This document shows positions 1 through 14,400 of a stretch of DNA of 64,000 nt, piece by piece; within the stretch, counting starts at the first letter, position 1; each line of letters opens with the position of its first letter. Source of the stretch: Wallemia ichthyophaga EXF-994 (Eukaryota > Basidiomycota > Wallemiomycetes > Wallemiales > Wallemiaceae); NCBI RefSeq assembly GCF_000400465.1, contig NW_008806275.1, forward strand, positions 496,001 through 560,000, in the 5' to 3' direction. The notes under the pieces were generated by a model, which did no database searches, had not been told where the DNA came from, and worked only from the letters and a program-made list of their open reading frames with translations. The position numbers were made by a program, and so were the translations under genes.

Positions 1-257
1 AGATTAGCACTGCTTGTTGTTATAGCTGCTCACATTAGGCATCGATTTATAAAACACTGCGAATCCATCATTTGCGCTGCTATCTGTACGCGTTGAGATG
101 ACATGTATGAGATACGCAGGAAACGCAGGAAACCCACCAATATCCTTATCTTTCTTATCTTCAGAGTACCTGCGTTGATTGTGAGTGTATTTTTCCGCGT
201 ATAACCACACACCCACATCATCCTCGTTGATCGCAATCGTTGATCGCAACCGTCAAG
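1..257. other. Left edge, no gene assigned
   Basis: Upstream region of the first gene. The minus strand is open over about 80 codons and ends in a stop at the very left edge, but it has no ATG at its start, no recognisable motif and no clear exon boundary. It could be the last exon of a gene lying to the left, or chance. I make no gene call. Confidence 0.4.
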
Positions 258-1154
258 ATGCGTTTGCTGCAATTTATAAATTTCAGGGGAATTTCAGCGG
301 GAAACATAAGGCACTTGAGCACTACTGCAAATCTCTATAAGGCCAAGCAACAGCATAGTGCAGATGAGATTGAAGAAGACTTTGGTGACTTGATCGCAGG
401 TAGCGACGCTGGTGTGGCAGATGAGCCAGTGCAGCAGCAAACTCACTCGCCCACAACGCAATCCACTTCTGGTCCTTGGAAGGCTGCCGTGGACTACCTC
501 ACGCCCAAGCTGAGTGATGGAAACGCGGTTGATCCAACGAATCGTCCAAAAGCTCGTAAAGTAATTGACGCATTGGTATATGCGAGGAACGAATCTGAAA
601 TAGATGTCGGTATAGATTTTTATAGACGCTGGCAATCATTCAAACTCGGTGTAAATCGTAATGCACATGCCGATATACTCATAAACCTCTGCAAGCAAGG
701 TAGAGCGGATATCGCTTTCGAGTTTTTATCAGATTATCACAAATTCAATCTCACATTACCTAACAGAGCAACAGCGAGAGCTATTTCACTGGGATTGCTT
801 GAGAAGAAGGATCACATTGCTACACCTCTGCAACTGCTGCCGATACTCAGAGCATTCCATTACAGACCACACGATGCTTTCTGCGTTGCTAATGCAATCA
901 GGGGATTGGAAAAGGGTGACGAGAACCGCGTCGCGTTGCTTGATTGGTTGAAGGGATTGGATGTGCGTAGGGTTATACCAGTCGATTCGTGGCAGCTGAA
1001 CGATGCACACAACGTTTGGAGTGAACTGCGCTCAATTGCAGAGGAAGAAGGCAGAGGTGGTGATTGGCTCGACAAGCTAGGCTCTAAATTGACACAGCAG
1101 CTTTCCAAGGAGGAGAAATACGCACAACGCAAAGCTAGAAAGCAGCAAGAATGA
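258..1154 (+). CDS. Putative mitochondrial PPR-like helical-repeat protein
   Basis: Single exon, 298 aa. The start is the ATG at 258, since the frame upstream has only non-ATG codons. The first 30 residues are rich in Arg, Leu, Ser and Thr with no acidic residue (begins MRLLQFINF, then RHLSTT), as in a mitochondrial targeting sequence. Residues about 90-240 form amphipathic helices of about 35 residues each (for example ILINLCKQGRADIAFEFL), the rhythm of pentatricopeptide-type repeats, which usually bind organellar RNA. The C terminus is Lys/Arg/Gln-rich. No family-level identity is clear, so a role in mitochondrial RNA or ribosome biology is inference. The stop overlaps an ATG in ATGA at 1151, which is in frame with the next gene. 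Confidence 0.6.
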   Translation: MRLLQFINFRGISAGNIRHLSTTANLYKAKQQHSADEIEEDFGDLIAGSDAGVADEPVQQQTHSPTTQSTSGPWKAAVDYLTPKLSDGNAVDPTNRPKARKVIDALVYARNESEIDVGIDFYRRWQSFKLGVNRNAHADILINLCKQGRADIAFEFLSDYHKFNLTLPNRATARAISLGLLEKKDHIATPLQLLPILRAFHYRPHDAFCVANAIRGLEKGDENRVALLDWLKGLDVRRVIPVDSWQLNDAHNVWSELRSIAEEEGRGGDWLDKLGSKLTQQLSKEEKYAQRKARKQQE

Positions 1155-1237
1155 AATACATTATAGAATATAGTCGATGCATTGGAATACTCTTATTTGA
1201 TCTGTGCTATGCCTCTCTCTTTCACCTACTATCACCA

Positions 1238-3398
1238 ATGGACAACGTTAAGGCGTCCGTGAAAGCGTTTGCAGAGAAACGAAGCCATTTAAATGATATA
1301 AAAGTTGCATTAAGCAGAAGCAGTATACCACAAGACGATCATAAGACTGCAATTGAGAACGCATTTCGTGAAGATGTCCAGGCGTACTCCGTGGGTGAAT
1401 ACGCGTGATTAGAATAGTTGCCTAATATTAACTCCAGTCTACTCGCTCACTTTCCCCTCAATTCTCAGATGGGAAAGTCTGCGACGATTATCATATTGGT
1501 CTTCTATTCAGGCTGGGTGTACTGGTCGAATTACTTAAGAGTGATCTTATACCGCCAAACTCAGTGGTACCTATTATCTCTGATACGCTGGATATACACT
1601 CGCTATCTTCTGCCACTGTTATCTTCAACTTCCTCACCGACTTTATGGCTTCCGACGACTCAAACGTGGTTAAGACGACGAGCACGCGTAACAACCTACT
1701 CAAAACAAGCAATGAGCTGCTGAGAAGAGCTTCTAGAACTAGAAATAGCGAACTTTGTGGTGAAATTCTCCTTTTCCTCACCAGTATCATGCCATTAACC
1801 GATAGATCGGCTACCAACTTCAGGGGCGATATTAGGGAGTCTACAAAGACCATACCCGATGCACTAATGATGAGTGACGAAGCAGATGATGGGTATAGGA
1901 ATTTCTGGCACTTACAGTCCTACCTCACAAATCCAATGTCGATATACGACAAGACGGCGATTAAGGATGGTGATAAGGAGATCACTCACACAGAAAGATT
2001 CAAGTCTCTTTTCAGCTCAATTCTCCAGCTCCTTGTCGAGGCTTCCGATAAGGAGATCAGGATGTCTGGTTCGACAACCAAGAAAAGCAGCGGCGGTATG
2101 AAGCGCAAGTTAAACGAAGCTGAGATACTGTCCGATGCGTACTTTTTCCCTGAGTACCTTGCTCAGCCTAAGTTGTTCCCATTACAGGTGCGTTGATTTA
2201 TTAAACATACACATACACCTCTAAAGTCACACAAATACCTCTACAGGTCGCTGATCCAAGCTTTAGATGCTGCGTGTTTATACAGATGTTCATCATAGTC
2301 CAATTTATCGTCTCGGTCCACCCAAAGGACCTTCTCTATGGCCCTGAAATCCAAAACCCACAGGAAAAAATTATAAAGAGCGGGATACAGTCTGACAAAA
2401 CTTTCGCTGACTGGGCTACGAGTAGGCGTTCGAATATACTCAAAGCACTGCCCAAAGTATCACCACACAACGTCGACATAACGCAACCCATAGTGCAACT
2501 AATGAAGAGGGAAAAACACTGGGTATACTGGAAGATGGAAAACTGTCCGATGATAGAACTACCGAGCGACGACCCCAGTCTGCTCACTCGAGCCGAGGAA
2601 TCCAGGATGGCGAATGTGTTTAAAAACATAAATGCAAGTCCGTATGTATGGGGAACGGAGGCGCTGAGTGAGTCATTCGAAGAAGGATACAAGAATGCAG
2701 ATGACTTGGAACAATACCCGCGACCACCCGAACTTTCTTTCTACGTGAAGAAAGCAAAACAGGATACAATGAAGGCGATGCAGAGGAGGAGGAAACTTGG
2801 AGTTGGGGAAGATGCACAGGTGGCTAATGATCCTGTGTTGGAAGACGTGAGAAATCACAAGCAGAGTCTGTCATGGAGAGGATTTCGTTGTGTGGCTAAG
2901 AATAGCGCTCCAATTATCGCATCACTCCCACCTGGTTCTGACGTGGAGGGGCTGTATGAAGCCATTGAAAGAAAAAAACAGCAGGCACAAGCGAAAGGTG
3001 TAGCGTCGAAAGATAACTCACCTAGCAATGCACTTGATGTGACGCAGATTGTAGGTGATGGCCAGCGGCATGATGAACAGGGTCGCAAGGAAGATGAGGA
3101 GGAGGAGATGAATATCGAGAAGCATTTATCTCGTGAGCAGGCAGTGGATGCTGCGGCTGATTCGAAGAAAGAGGAGGCGGGAGAGCAAGTCGTAGAGCAG
3201 TTTGTTGAGCAAGCTGTCGAACAGGATGGTAAAGTGATACAAGATACAAAGCAAGTCAAAGTAAACCAAACTAATGAGCGTTCTCAAAGCCAACCGCCTG
3301 AAGCAGAGGAAGTTTTTCAAACGTCGCAAGTCGTGATGGACACGGCAGAAGAAAAGATGGTTGTACAAGAAAGTGTAAAGGAGAAAATGCAAAGCTAA
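1238..3398 (+). CDS. HPR1: THO complex subunit 1 (HPR1/THOC1)
   Basis: THO subunit 1, acting in co-transcriptional mRNP assembly and mRNA export. Exons 1238-1394, 1469-2187, 2247-3398; 675 aa. Conserved THOC1 stretches are NNLLKTSNELLRRASRT, YRNFWHLQSYLTNP, DPSFRCCVFIQMFIIVQF and EKHWVYWKMENCP, which together fix both introns (donors GTGAAT and GTGCGT). The last 150 residues are Glu/Gln-rich and low complexity. An in-frame ATG at 1151 would add 29 hydrophobic residues and overlap the previous stop; the ATG at 1238 is preferred because the THO-like sequence begins there. It is in tandem with the upstream gene, 83 bp away. Confidence 0.9.
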
Positions 3399-3459
3399 AT
3401 ACATGTGTATTCTATTCAGCGTTCTCGTAAAATCGTTAAGTTCGTTACAAGACGCTAGA

Positions 3460-4071
3460 TTAGAAGATCATTGGACCAGCTACGTCATTGCGCTTCTGCT
3501 TCCCGGCAGTCAACTCGATGAGAGTGAGGACAAAGTCGAAAGCTGTGCCTGGGCCACGTGATGTTACAAGATTCTCAGTAACGACGACCTTATCTTGCGA
3601 GTAAGCGTAGAGGTGATCGAGCTCATCTTTTACAGAAGGATGCGAGGTGATTGGCTGACCTTTAGCTATGTCTGCAGATTTTATGATGAGTGAACCAGCG
3701 CAGATAGTACCGAGAAGCTTATCGGAGGCTTTGAAATTACGCTGGAAAAGGCTTTGAATGCGTAAGTTTGATTTGAGAGTGTTGGCGCCAGGCCCACCAC
3801 CAGGGACAACGACAATGTTGAAACTGTGCAAATCGTCATCGCTGAGGTCGTTGAGGAGTACATCCGGAGTAATCTTAACGCCTCTTGTGCATACGGCGTG
3901 CGTGGATATGTCTACACCTGCAGATACAGCTTGGAAACCCGCTCTGACGAGTGTATCGTAAGTAATGGTGCTGGTTGGTGGATTTGAGTACTGGAATTTG
4001 CCGTAAAATACATCGACTCACAATTCCATCTCCTCAGTGCCGTTTGAAATGAAAATTAAAGCCTTTGTCAT
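3460..4071 (-). CDS. DJ-1/PARK7-like protein (DJ-1/PfpI family)
   Basis: Small DJ-1 superfamily protein; relatives act in oxidative-stress and glyoxal or protein-repair chemistry. Exons (minus) 4071-4022 and 3970-3460; 186 aa against about 189 in human DJ-1. The nucleophile-elbow cysteine is C107 (GTICAGSL) and the conserved glutamate is E16 (NGTEEMEF), matching human C106 and E18. The loop VVVPGGGPGA is also present. The 51-nt intron (GTGAGT to ACCAG) falls right after EEME and rejoins to FTITYDTLVRAG; unspliced, the frame stops. The gene is head-to-head with RPN1, 47 bp between start codons. Confidence 0.92.
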
Positions 4072-4118
4072 TTCGATAATGATTGTTGAAACGCGTCACC
4101 CCTTTCAAACGAGCAGCC

Positions 4119-7102
4119 ATGACGAAAGATTCGAAAGTCGCAGTTGTAGATCCAATAAAATCAAATGATGCAGATAAATCTGATAAAGTTAATTTAAAAG
4201 ACAAGCAGAAGCCCCAAGATGAGGATTTGGTGGGTGATTCGGTGACTGCAGTTCCAAGGCTGACACATAACACAGTCAGAGGAAGATTTACAGCTTAAGA
4301 ATGAATTGGAAATGCTGGTTGATAGGCTTAAAGTGGGTTTCGCTGTGGACTGGTTGATGTGGCTGACGTATGTGCATTCCTAGGAGGATAACAAATCCCT
4401 ATACAAGCCGGCACTTGAATCGCTGAAAACATTCATAAAGACTGCCACTTCCTCAATGACTTCAGTTCCAAAACCACTTAAGTACCTCCGGCCACACTAC
4501 CCAGATTTGCAAAACTTGTACGAGAATTGGAGTGGTAGTAATGAGAAGGTGGGCTATATCTTTCAATCACTCGCGCAGCTAACCCATCCCAGTCTCTTTT
4601 CGCTGAAATTCTCTCTGTCCTCGCCATGACTTATTCTGATACAGGCAAGCGCGAAACGCTGCTCTATAGAATACACGGCCACTGTACAGAATCACCTGGC
4701 TCTTGGGGACACGAGTATGTCCGTCATTTGGCTGCTGAAATCAGCGAAGTCTATCAATACCTAACCCTCCCACCCGGTGAAGTCGGTCAGACTGTCGAAG
4801 AAGAAGACCCAATTAAACCGTTCAGCAAGGCCTTAGAAGAGCTACCTCCTTCGCTTTCTCAGCCACCAAGCCAAGATCAACTTCTTGATTTGGCTATGGA
4901 ATTGGTTCCTTTCTTCTTGAGACACAACGCTGAACCAGACGCTGTCGATCTCCTCCTCGAACTTGAAGCCATTGACAACATCAGCAAACACGTTGACAAT
5001 GAAAACTACCAAAAGACTTGTCTTTACCTCATTTCTGTTTCTCCTTTCTTAGAACAACCCGATGACACTCAGGTTTTGAGAGTTGCCCACAATCTCTACC
5101 GCGCCAACCAGCGTTACCCAGAAGCTATCGTTTTGGCTATGCGTTTGAACGACAGAGATCTCATCAAGTCTGATTTCAAGTCTCCTTCCAGCAAGGTAAT
5201 GCAGAAGCAGTTGGCCTTCTTGCTGGCAAGACAACACGTTCCTATTGAGTGGATCAAGGATGAGGACGAGGAGATTGATGGAGAGCTCTTTGAATGTCTC
5301 TCCAATGTAAAACTTCCAGAGTATTTCAAAGAATTCGGCAAGACCCTTGGTATTTCTGAACCTAGATCCCTCGACGACGTTTACAAGACTCATCTCGAAA
5401 CCCGTAACGTCAGCGTCGATTCAGCTAGAGGTAATCTTGCTGGCTCATTCGTCAACGCTTTCGTCAATGCTGGTTTCGGTAATGACAAACTCATGGTCGA
5501 TGCCGATGAGGGTAACAGTTGGATCTATAAAAACAAGGATGATGGTAAGTTTTTATAACTTCGCGTCTATAAGGCTGACAAGACAATGAAGCTATGCTGT
5601 CCGCTACTGCATCTCTCGGTGTGTCTCTTTTGTGGGACCCAGATGTCGGTTTGAGTCACATTGATAAGTACACTTATTCCAACGAAGATCATATTAAGGT
5701 GGGTTGTTATATGTTCCATATACTCGTCTAACCAGGTACACAGGCAGGTGCATTCCTTGCCACTGGTCTTATACACAACGGCATCAAAACAGAAGTCGAC
5801 GCACCACTCGCACTTTTATCTGAACAAGTTGAAAGCTCATCTATTCCAATCAAAGTATCAGCCATTATGGGATTAGGTTATGCGTATGCTGGTACACAAA
5901 GAGAAGATTTAATGGAATTGCTAATTCCTTACGCTGTCGATGAAACACTGTCTATGGAAGTCGCATCAGTTGCTATACTTGCACTTGGATATATCTTCGT
6001 TGGAAGTTGCAATGGTGATGTATTATCATCAATCTTACAAGCTATCATGGAAAGAGATCCAAAGTCATTAGATGACAAGTGGACTAGATTCGCAGCTTTG
6101 GGTCTTGGATTGGTCTTCGTTGGTGCAAGAGATAACAGTGATGTTATAGTAGAGACAGTCAAGACAATAGATCACCCATTTGCAAGATATGCTGAGACGA
6201 TGATTGAAATATGTTCATACGCAGGCTCGTCGAATGTGTTGAAGATTCAAGAAATGCTGCATATCTGTTCAGAGCATATAGATGGGGAAAAGTCATCAGA
6301 TTTACATCAATCATTTGCAGTAATTGGTATAGCAGCTATAGCAATGGGAGAAGATATAGGTGCTGAGATGTCGATTAGACAGTTCAACCACTTGATGCAC
6401 TATGGAGAGCCAGTGATTAGAAAGACAGTACCATTAGCACTTGGACTTATAAGTGCATCACACCCACAGATGCAACTTTTGGATAGTCTTAGTAAATATT
6501 CGCACGACAGTGACCTTTCAGTTGCATTCAATGCTATCTTTGCAATGGGATTAGTAGGTGCAGGTAGCAACAACGCAAGATTGGCGCAGATGCTTAGACA
6601 ATTAGCATCATACTATGCAACCGAGCCAGACTGTCTGTTGATGGTGAGAATAGCTCAAGGAATGATCCAGATGGGTAAGGGAAGTATAGGAATCAGTCCA
6701 TTCCACACTGATCGCACGCTTCTTGACAAGAATGGATTCTGTGGTTTATTGTCGACACTGATCGCATTTACTGACGCAAAAGGATTCATACTTGACAAGG
6801 CACACTGGATGTTGTACAATCTGACCATGTCAATGTATCCACGCATGGCAATCACGCTCGATGAAGAGCTCAACGTACTCAAGACCACGGTGAGAGTTGG
6901 ACAAGCAGTAGATGTTGTAGGACAAGCAGGAAAACCACGTACTATTTCAGGATTTCAGACACACGAGACTCCAGTTAGAATGGCTAATAATGAAAGGGCA
7001 GAGTTGGCTTCTGATCAGTATCTGAGCTATAACCATGTGCTTGAGAATGTAGTGATTCTGCGTAAAAATCCAGGCTGGGAGGATGATAATATGCAGATAT
7101 AA
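4119..7102 (+). CDS. RPN1: 26S proteasome regulatory subunit RPN1
   Basis: Largest non-ATPase base subunit of the 19S particle, a scaffold that docks ubiquitin receptors and shuttle factors. Exons 4119-4229, 4276-4332, 4384-4548, 4593-5544, 5592-5698, 5744-7102; 916 aa, the family's usual size. Diagnostic segments are [64 protein letters not shown] and [14 protein letters not shown], with proteasome/cyclosome repeats over roughly residues 400-800. The N terminus is a short charged linker rich in Lys and Asp. The intron at 5545-5591 ends in AAG; using it restores [13 protein letters not shown] with no gap relative to the family. Five introns crowd the 5' half, while the last exon is 1.36 kb. 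Confidence 0.95.
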
Positions 7103-9211
<2,109 letters not shown>

Positions 9212-9303
9212 ATGGATTGTAATTTGCTGTAATATAAATTAATAATATAAGTCAAACACATGGATACTTTTCTATTTTATGTATAACAAACGAAACAAAA
9301 AAC

Positions 9304-10551
9304 CTAACGAGTCGCTTTACCTCTTCTAACTTGGGGGAATTGGAGGGGAGTTTTGAGAACAGCCCTTTTAGCAGATTTGGAGGCGTCTTGAGTTGATTCA
9401 GATTGTGTGTTGAGAGTACCAGCTTTCTCGCGCTGTGTGGCAGAGAGTGGAACAAGATTGCAACCAACAGCCTTGAAAGCGTCATTGATTTTCTGAGTAG
9501 GCATAGACAACTCCCTGGCAAGTTGCGTTGGATCTACAGAGTTATCGTCAATGTGTAACGCGAGAATGAGGATCCAGTTGATCAGCTTTGCCTGTGAGAA
9601 GGTGGTGAAGGAGTGTTTTGTAGAACCTCTACTCGATTCGGTGAACTTGTTGAAAATCCCATCTAACAAGACAGGAGGAGGATTGTTGAGACGTTCAGCA
9701 ATCTTGCTACGTGAGGATTTAGCTACACCGTTGAAGGCGAAAAGGTGGGACATGTACACAAGCAATCTGATCTTAGACCTCGATTGCTTGTTTGATTTGC
9801 TAGCTTTGAGAGCTGTTATCCTGTCAAGAATGTAGTTATTGTTGGATTGAGTTGGGAGGAGTTGAGTGAGGAATGTTGGTGATGCGGTGAGAATTTGATC
9901 TACTTTGCAGGAATTGAATTCAGGGTCAGAGATGAGATTGGATAGGTTGTAAACCTCTTCTAAGCTACTACCCGATTCATTGTAAGTTGGCAGAGGTCTC
10001 TTTGAATCAGCAATTGCTTTAATAGAGGTGCGTGATGGGAGTACATCAGTATTTGTTGCAATGTCTTGTTGAATGTAACCAGAAACATTTGCCATAGCTT
10101 CAATATCAACGTTGTTACGTTCAGCTTCTTTGATAGCTTTCTTTGCCTTCTTTGTACCGAAAGCATCACCGAGAGCGTTTCTGGCTTGATAACGATCATG
10201 TTGGGATTGCTGAGTGAGATGAGAAGAGGAGTGAGCAGCAGTGTTTAGATGTGGGTGTATGTGGTAGACAGTAGAGGGATGAAGAGTAATAGAAGAAGAG
10301 TGCTTCCTCTTTAACCCAATCAAGTAGCTAGAAGAGGTGGATAGAGGTTCAGAGACGTATTCAATTTCATTGGCTGATCCAACTAGCTCAGTGTTCTTCT
10401 CGGTGCTGTCTGTGTATTGATTGAATTTGATTGAGGAAGGAGTAGAGGAGGATAGAGTGGCTAGAGGATTGTCAGAAGGGTTGTCTAAGCATTCTCATGA
10501 CCCACCTAAAGAAGGACTAAAATTATTATCGAATGTAATTTCCGTGGACAT
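9304..10551 (-). CDS. RPA49: RNA polymerase I subunit A49 (RPA49)
   Basis: Pol I-specific subunit; its N-terminal dimerisation half pairs with A34.5 and its C-terminal half is a tandem winged helix aiding initiation and elongation. Exons (minus) 10551-10506 and 10460-9304; 400 aa. Family marks are PSLATLSSSTPSSIKFNQY, VGSANEIEYV, YLIGLKRK and QARNALGDAFGTKKAKKAI in the first third, and winged-helix-like LLVYMSHLFAFNGV and KLINWILILALHIDD later. The 45-nt intron (GTGGGT, branch CTGAC, acceptor CTAG) is placed so that ATL and the following segment remain; unspliced there is an in-frame TGA. The start codon is 17 bp from that of the divergent neighbour. Confidence 0.9.
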
Positions 10552-10568
10552 GGTTGAATTGCAACACT

Positions 10569-11469
10569 ATGGAAATCCTAAGAGTTTCTGAGATTGGCGA
10601 GTGAGTTTAACTAATAAATTACTAGTAGTCATGGCTTATTATTTAATAGCACTCACTTTCAAATTAAATGTTCCAATAGAAATGTTAGCATATTGGTGAA
10701 TGGAATTGATTGGAATCACTTCTATTGGAATCATAGTGATTGCTTGGTTGTAGATCACTTACCTAAGAATTCAACAATCACTATCCAGCTCAAACAATCA
10801 AACAAATCTATAAACAAGAACAACGGCCTTATCATTCAATCACTCCTATCCAACTTGAAGCAAAAGCAGAAATCTGATCAACTCGAGTGCAACAACCTCA
10901 ATAATCTCATAACCACTTGTTCAAATCAACTTGTTAAATCCACAAATTCAAACTTGAAGTTACAAAACAAGTTGTCGAGTTTGAGAGGGCTTTTGAATAA
11001 ACTTATATCTCAATCTCATCAGCTAGACCATCAAATGCAATCCTCCACCCATAATCACTCTCAAATAAAATCTACACACTCTCTAAGGCATCACCACTGG
11101 TTATCTTCAATTGAAAAGGTCAATCATCTTAAGCAACATCTCCACTCCAGTCAATCTCAACTACAAACTCTCTCCCTTAAAGCTTCTAAATTGAAACAAA
11201 GAAAGCTAAAATTTTCATCTCATTCGATCCCAAATTTACAATCTCAATTAGACAACAACAGCGCATTTAATAGACTCTACTCTTCTTCTTCCTCTTTAAA
11301 CTCTCCATCTACTTTCTCCCCTTGGTCAGACACTCATCCATCCACTCAGACTGATAGTCTGCTTCCGTTTCCAGGAACTGCTTCAACTCACATCTCCTCC
11401 TATCCCTCATTCCACCCACCAAGAACTAGAACCACTTCTCACCCTTCATTTTTTTACAATCACTTGTAA
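10569..11469 (+). CDS. Unassigned coiled-coil protein with beta-rich N terminus
   Basis: Exons 10569-10600 and 10650-11469; 283 aa. Exon 1 codes MEILRVSEIG plus two bases. GTGAGT and an AATAG acceptor join it to DTHFQIKCSNRNVSILVNG, giving a continuous frame that otherwise has no ATG for the first third. The first 65 residues alternate like beta strands and resemble a fibronectin-type sandwich. Residues about 80-130 and 155-190 are predicted coiled coil (Leu/Lys/Gln heptads). The tail is Ser/Thr/Pro/His-rich. I do not recognise the family. It could belong to the RING-less or RING-containing basidiomycete hypotheticals with a similar N terminus, but no RING is present. It ends 26 bp from the convergent SEC8 stop. 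Confidence 0.7.
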
Positions 11470-11495
11470 TGTCTTATTTATTGCATTTTTTTATT

Positions 11496-14400
11496 TTACA
11501 TGTCATCATCCATCATCAGCTGATGTAACTCTATGTGATAGTCATTATACTCCCTCCTACTCCTGTCATTTTTATTATCAAGTTCTACTCCGTCGCCATT
11601 TTCTTCGCCGCACTGCAATTTCAAAAGACTCTCATACTCATCAAAGCTAAAGTCCATCTTACCCGAGCGTCTGATTTCTCCCAACCACTCACTCGGCGAT
11701 ATCATAAACATTTCCCAGAACTTCCTCGATGCCCCAAAGTCAATTCCAACAGGCCATGTGATGATAGTTTTGAGATTTTGCTGCAGACTGCCTATATTCC
11801 GTATCATTCTCGCCGCGCCATGACGATCGATGTAACGTATAGAGCGCGTGATAGACATGAGCATTTTATCCATTAACATGCCCACCCCATCGAACAAGAA
11901 TCGTTTTTCTGATTCAGTGAGAGTTTTAGAAGCCACATCGTCAACTTTAACGAGTTGTTTATTAATTTGCAGTATATATTCGTCAGGTCTGTTTGTATGT
12001 TCATGTTCGTGTTCATTTCTGTGCTCTCCATCATTACGCAGACCAGCATCGAAGTAGTAAACCACCATGACGCGCACCTCTAAACGCATAGTAAAGAGAA
12101 TCATATCGATCAGCTGATGGTATGTTTGAAGAAGAGCCTCGAACCGCAGGATCATATCTCTCGTGAGCGGGAGATCGGCTTTATCAGTAGAGCTATGTGG
12201 AGCGCGTTCTGCCATAGTGTAATCTTCATCCGGGAGCAACTGCTCCGAAGCGACTTTAAGTGCTGACAATTTGACGATGAACCACTTGAGACTGCTGAAA
12301 AGGTGGCCCAGTCCTGCGAGTTTCTTCTTGGAATTCATCATATCGTCATACTGCACTCGATTCGCATCGTTGATTCCCATCTCTACTCGACTCTCCTGGG
12401 CGCATAGATCATTCTTCCTTGATGTATCACTATCCTGTAATGAGAATGCGTATGCGGGTTAGTGTTACTGTGCTGAACGAATAACACAGTGCCAACTTAC
12501 CGAAGTGGCGAGCAACTCAGTAAGACAGGCTGTCAATTCAGCCCGCTGTGCCCACCTAGCACTGAGTTTGGGATCGTGAGGGCGTTCTGCGCTGTTGTTG
12601 CTGCTGTTGTCGCGCTCCCGGCCTACCAGATCCATGAAGCGCTCACTGCAGCGCTGGTAGTACTGGATAATGACCGTGATAATCAGCCGGCTATATGCCT
12701 CGCGGTGGAACGGTGTCGAGCGGAGCATTTCGGAGAGATGGCTGATTAGGTCTAGTAGCCCGAACACTGACTGGTGGGGGATATGTCAACTTCGCTTTTT
12801 ATGCAGCTTGCGCGCTCTCACATACCTTCACTACGGGCTTAGGCGAGTCACCAATCCGGTCCGTCTCTTCGGCGAAGGCATCCGTACTCGCAACCGCACC
12901 CTGGAATAACTCCATCACTTTGTCCTGCAGCTGCGGGAGGAACACCTTGTCAATAAATGTGTCGAGCAAACTGCGCAGGTCCGAGTGATTAGGGTGAGTG
13001 TGAGTGTGAGTGTGAACGTGTGCATTATCAGTGTGAGTACTGCCATTGTTGTCGTTGTGCAGCCCAAGTATATGCACCGCACGTTCTACAAATGCACACG
13101 CTGGCTGAAAGAGGATTGGTATATTGAAAGCATCGGATTTCGTGAGGCGAGTGTAGCTCCTATCGAACTCGCTTCTCATCGCGGCGTTTGTGTCGATGAG
13201 ATTAGTGTAGAGCGACCCCGACCCGACCAGTCCTGGCATAGTAGAAGCGAGTACATTTGACAGAGCCTCCTCGTGGCTCTTAAGACTGCGAGCCATTGCC
13301 TTCCCGTCTGTTTCAGCGAAACGGAAAAGGAATTTGGATCTATCTCGAGCCACTCCGCTGTGTCGAAGGACGTCATTGATAGACGCGACGAGGCTAGTGG
13401 CACCACTACCACCACTACTACTACTATTAACACCACCACCACCGCTAGCATTGTCAACATCGTCGTCTGTTATGAGGTAGCTCTCTATAAGCGTCGCAGC
13501 CTCACGCTGCACCAGCATCCATATCTCCTCAAGCGATAGCGTCGCCCCATGCAGACGATGCGCAACCACACCAACCACCCGCAATCCCCGCAAAACAGCT
13601 TCAAGTTTTGAGAAAAGGGTGTGCAGAAGGTCGCGTAGTATATGAGCACCCAAGTCGAGTTCACGTGCTTTGTGCGCGTTTTCCGTATCGCTGGTGCGGA
13701 AGAGAGACGAAATAATGCCGGCAGTTACAGCTGACTGGGTGGATGGAGTATGCGAGTGCGTGTGTGTATGGGCGCGTAAACGTTCACTCCGATGGCTCAC
13801 CTCGTCAACGGTGTCGCTGATCACAGCTTGGATCTCGAGCGGGAGACGCGCGGGAATGAGGTCGAGCACATCGGGGACGCGCTGCAGTACGTGTAGAGCC
13901 TCGAGGATTGTCTGTATATAGACATAGCTGTCGCTTTCAGCCGCTGTCGGTATGGGGTTGTCGACGCTCACTGATAGATCAACAGCTGGTGACGATGGTG
14001 TGTTTACATTGTTGGGATTGGGTGATGGTATAGTGTGTTTTGTGGGAGTGGGTGTATCGGTATCGGCCATTCTCCGCCAGTCCCTCAGCGTGCACTTGGA
14101 AAAGTTGGAGAGATAGTTACTGAAGCTCCGCTCTTGGTCGTCATCATGGCTTTCAAGGTTTAGCTCCGGCTTGTAGGCTCTCCAGAGGTTGTCTGTGTGG
14201 TATGTTTTGAGGTATACGTGGTTATGCAGCTCTTCAATCAGCAACTCCCGCAACGCGTTGTCTTGGGAGAGGAGGAAGAGTCTCAGATCGACGATAGCAC
14301 CAACGTCGGTGAGACTGGGCAAGTTGACAATGGTGAGAGATTTGTTGAGCAAAACCACGGCTTCGATCCAGCACTTATCTGTGATTAGTGATTCGAGCAT

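Noticed and set aside
4-249. Minus-strand open frame at the left edge
   Set aside because: No ATG at its start and no motif; overlaps the leader of the first gene. Cannot be told from chance.
10485-10505. A 21-nt intron in RPA49 (GTGGGT to TTAG)
   Set aside because: A later acceptor gives a 45-nt intron with a proper CTGAC branch site and keeps the conserved ATL segment, so the ultra-short intron is unnecessary.
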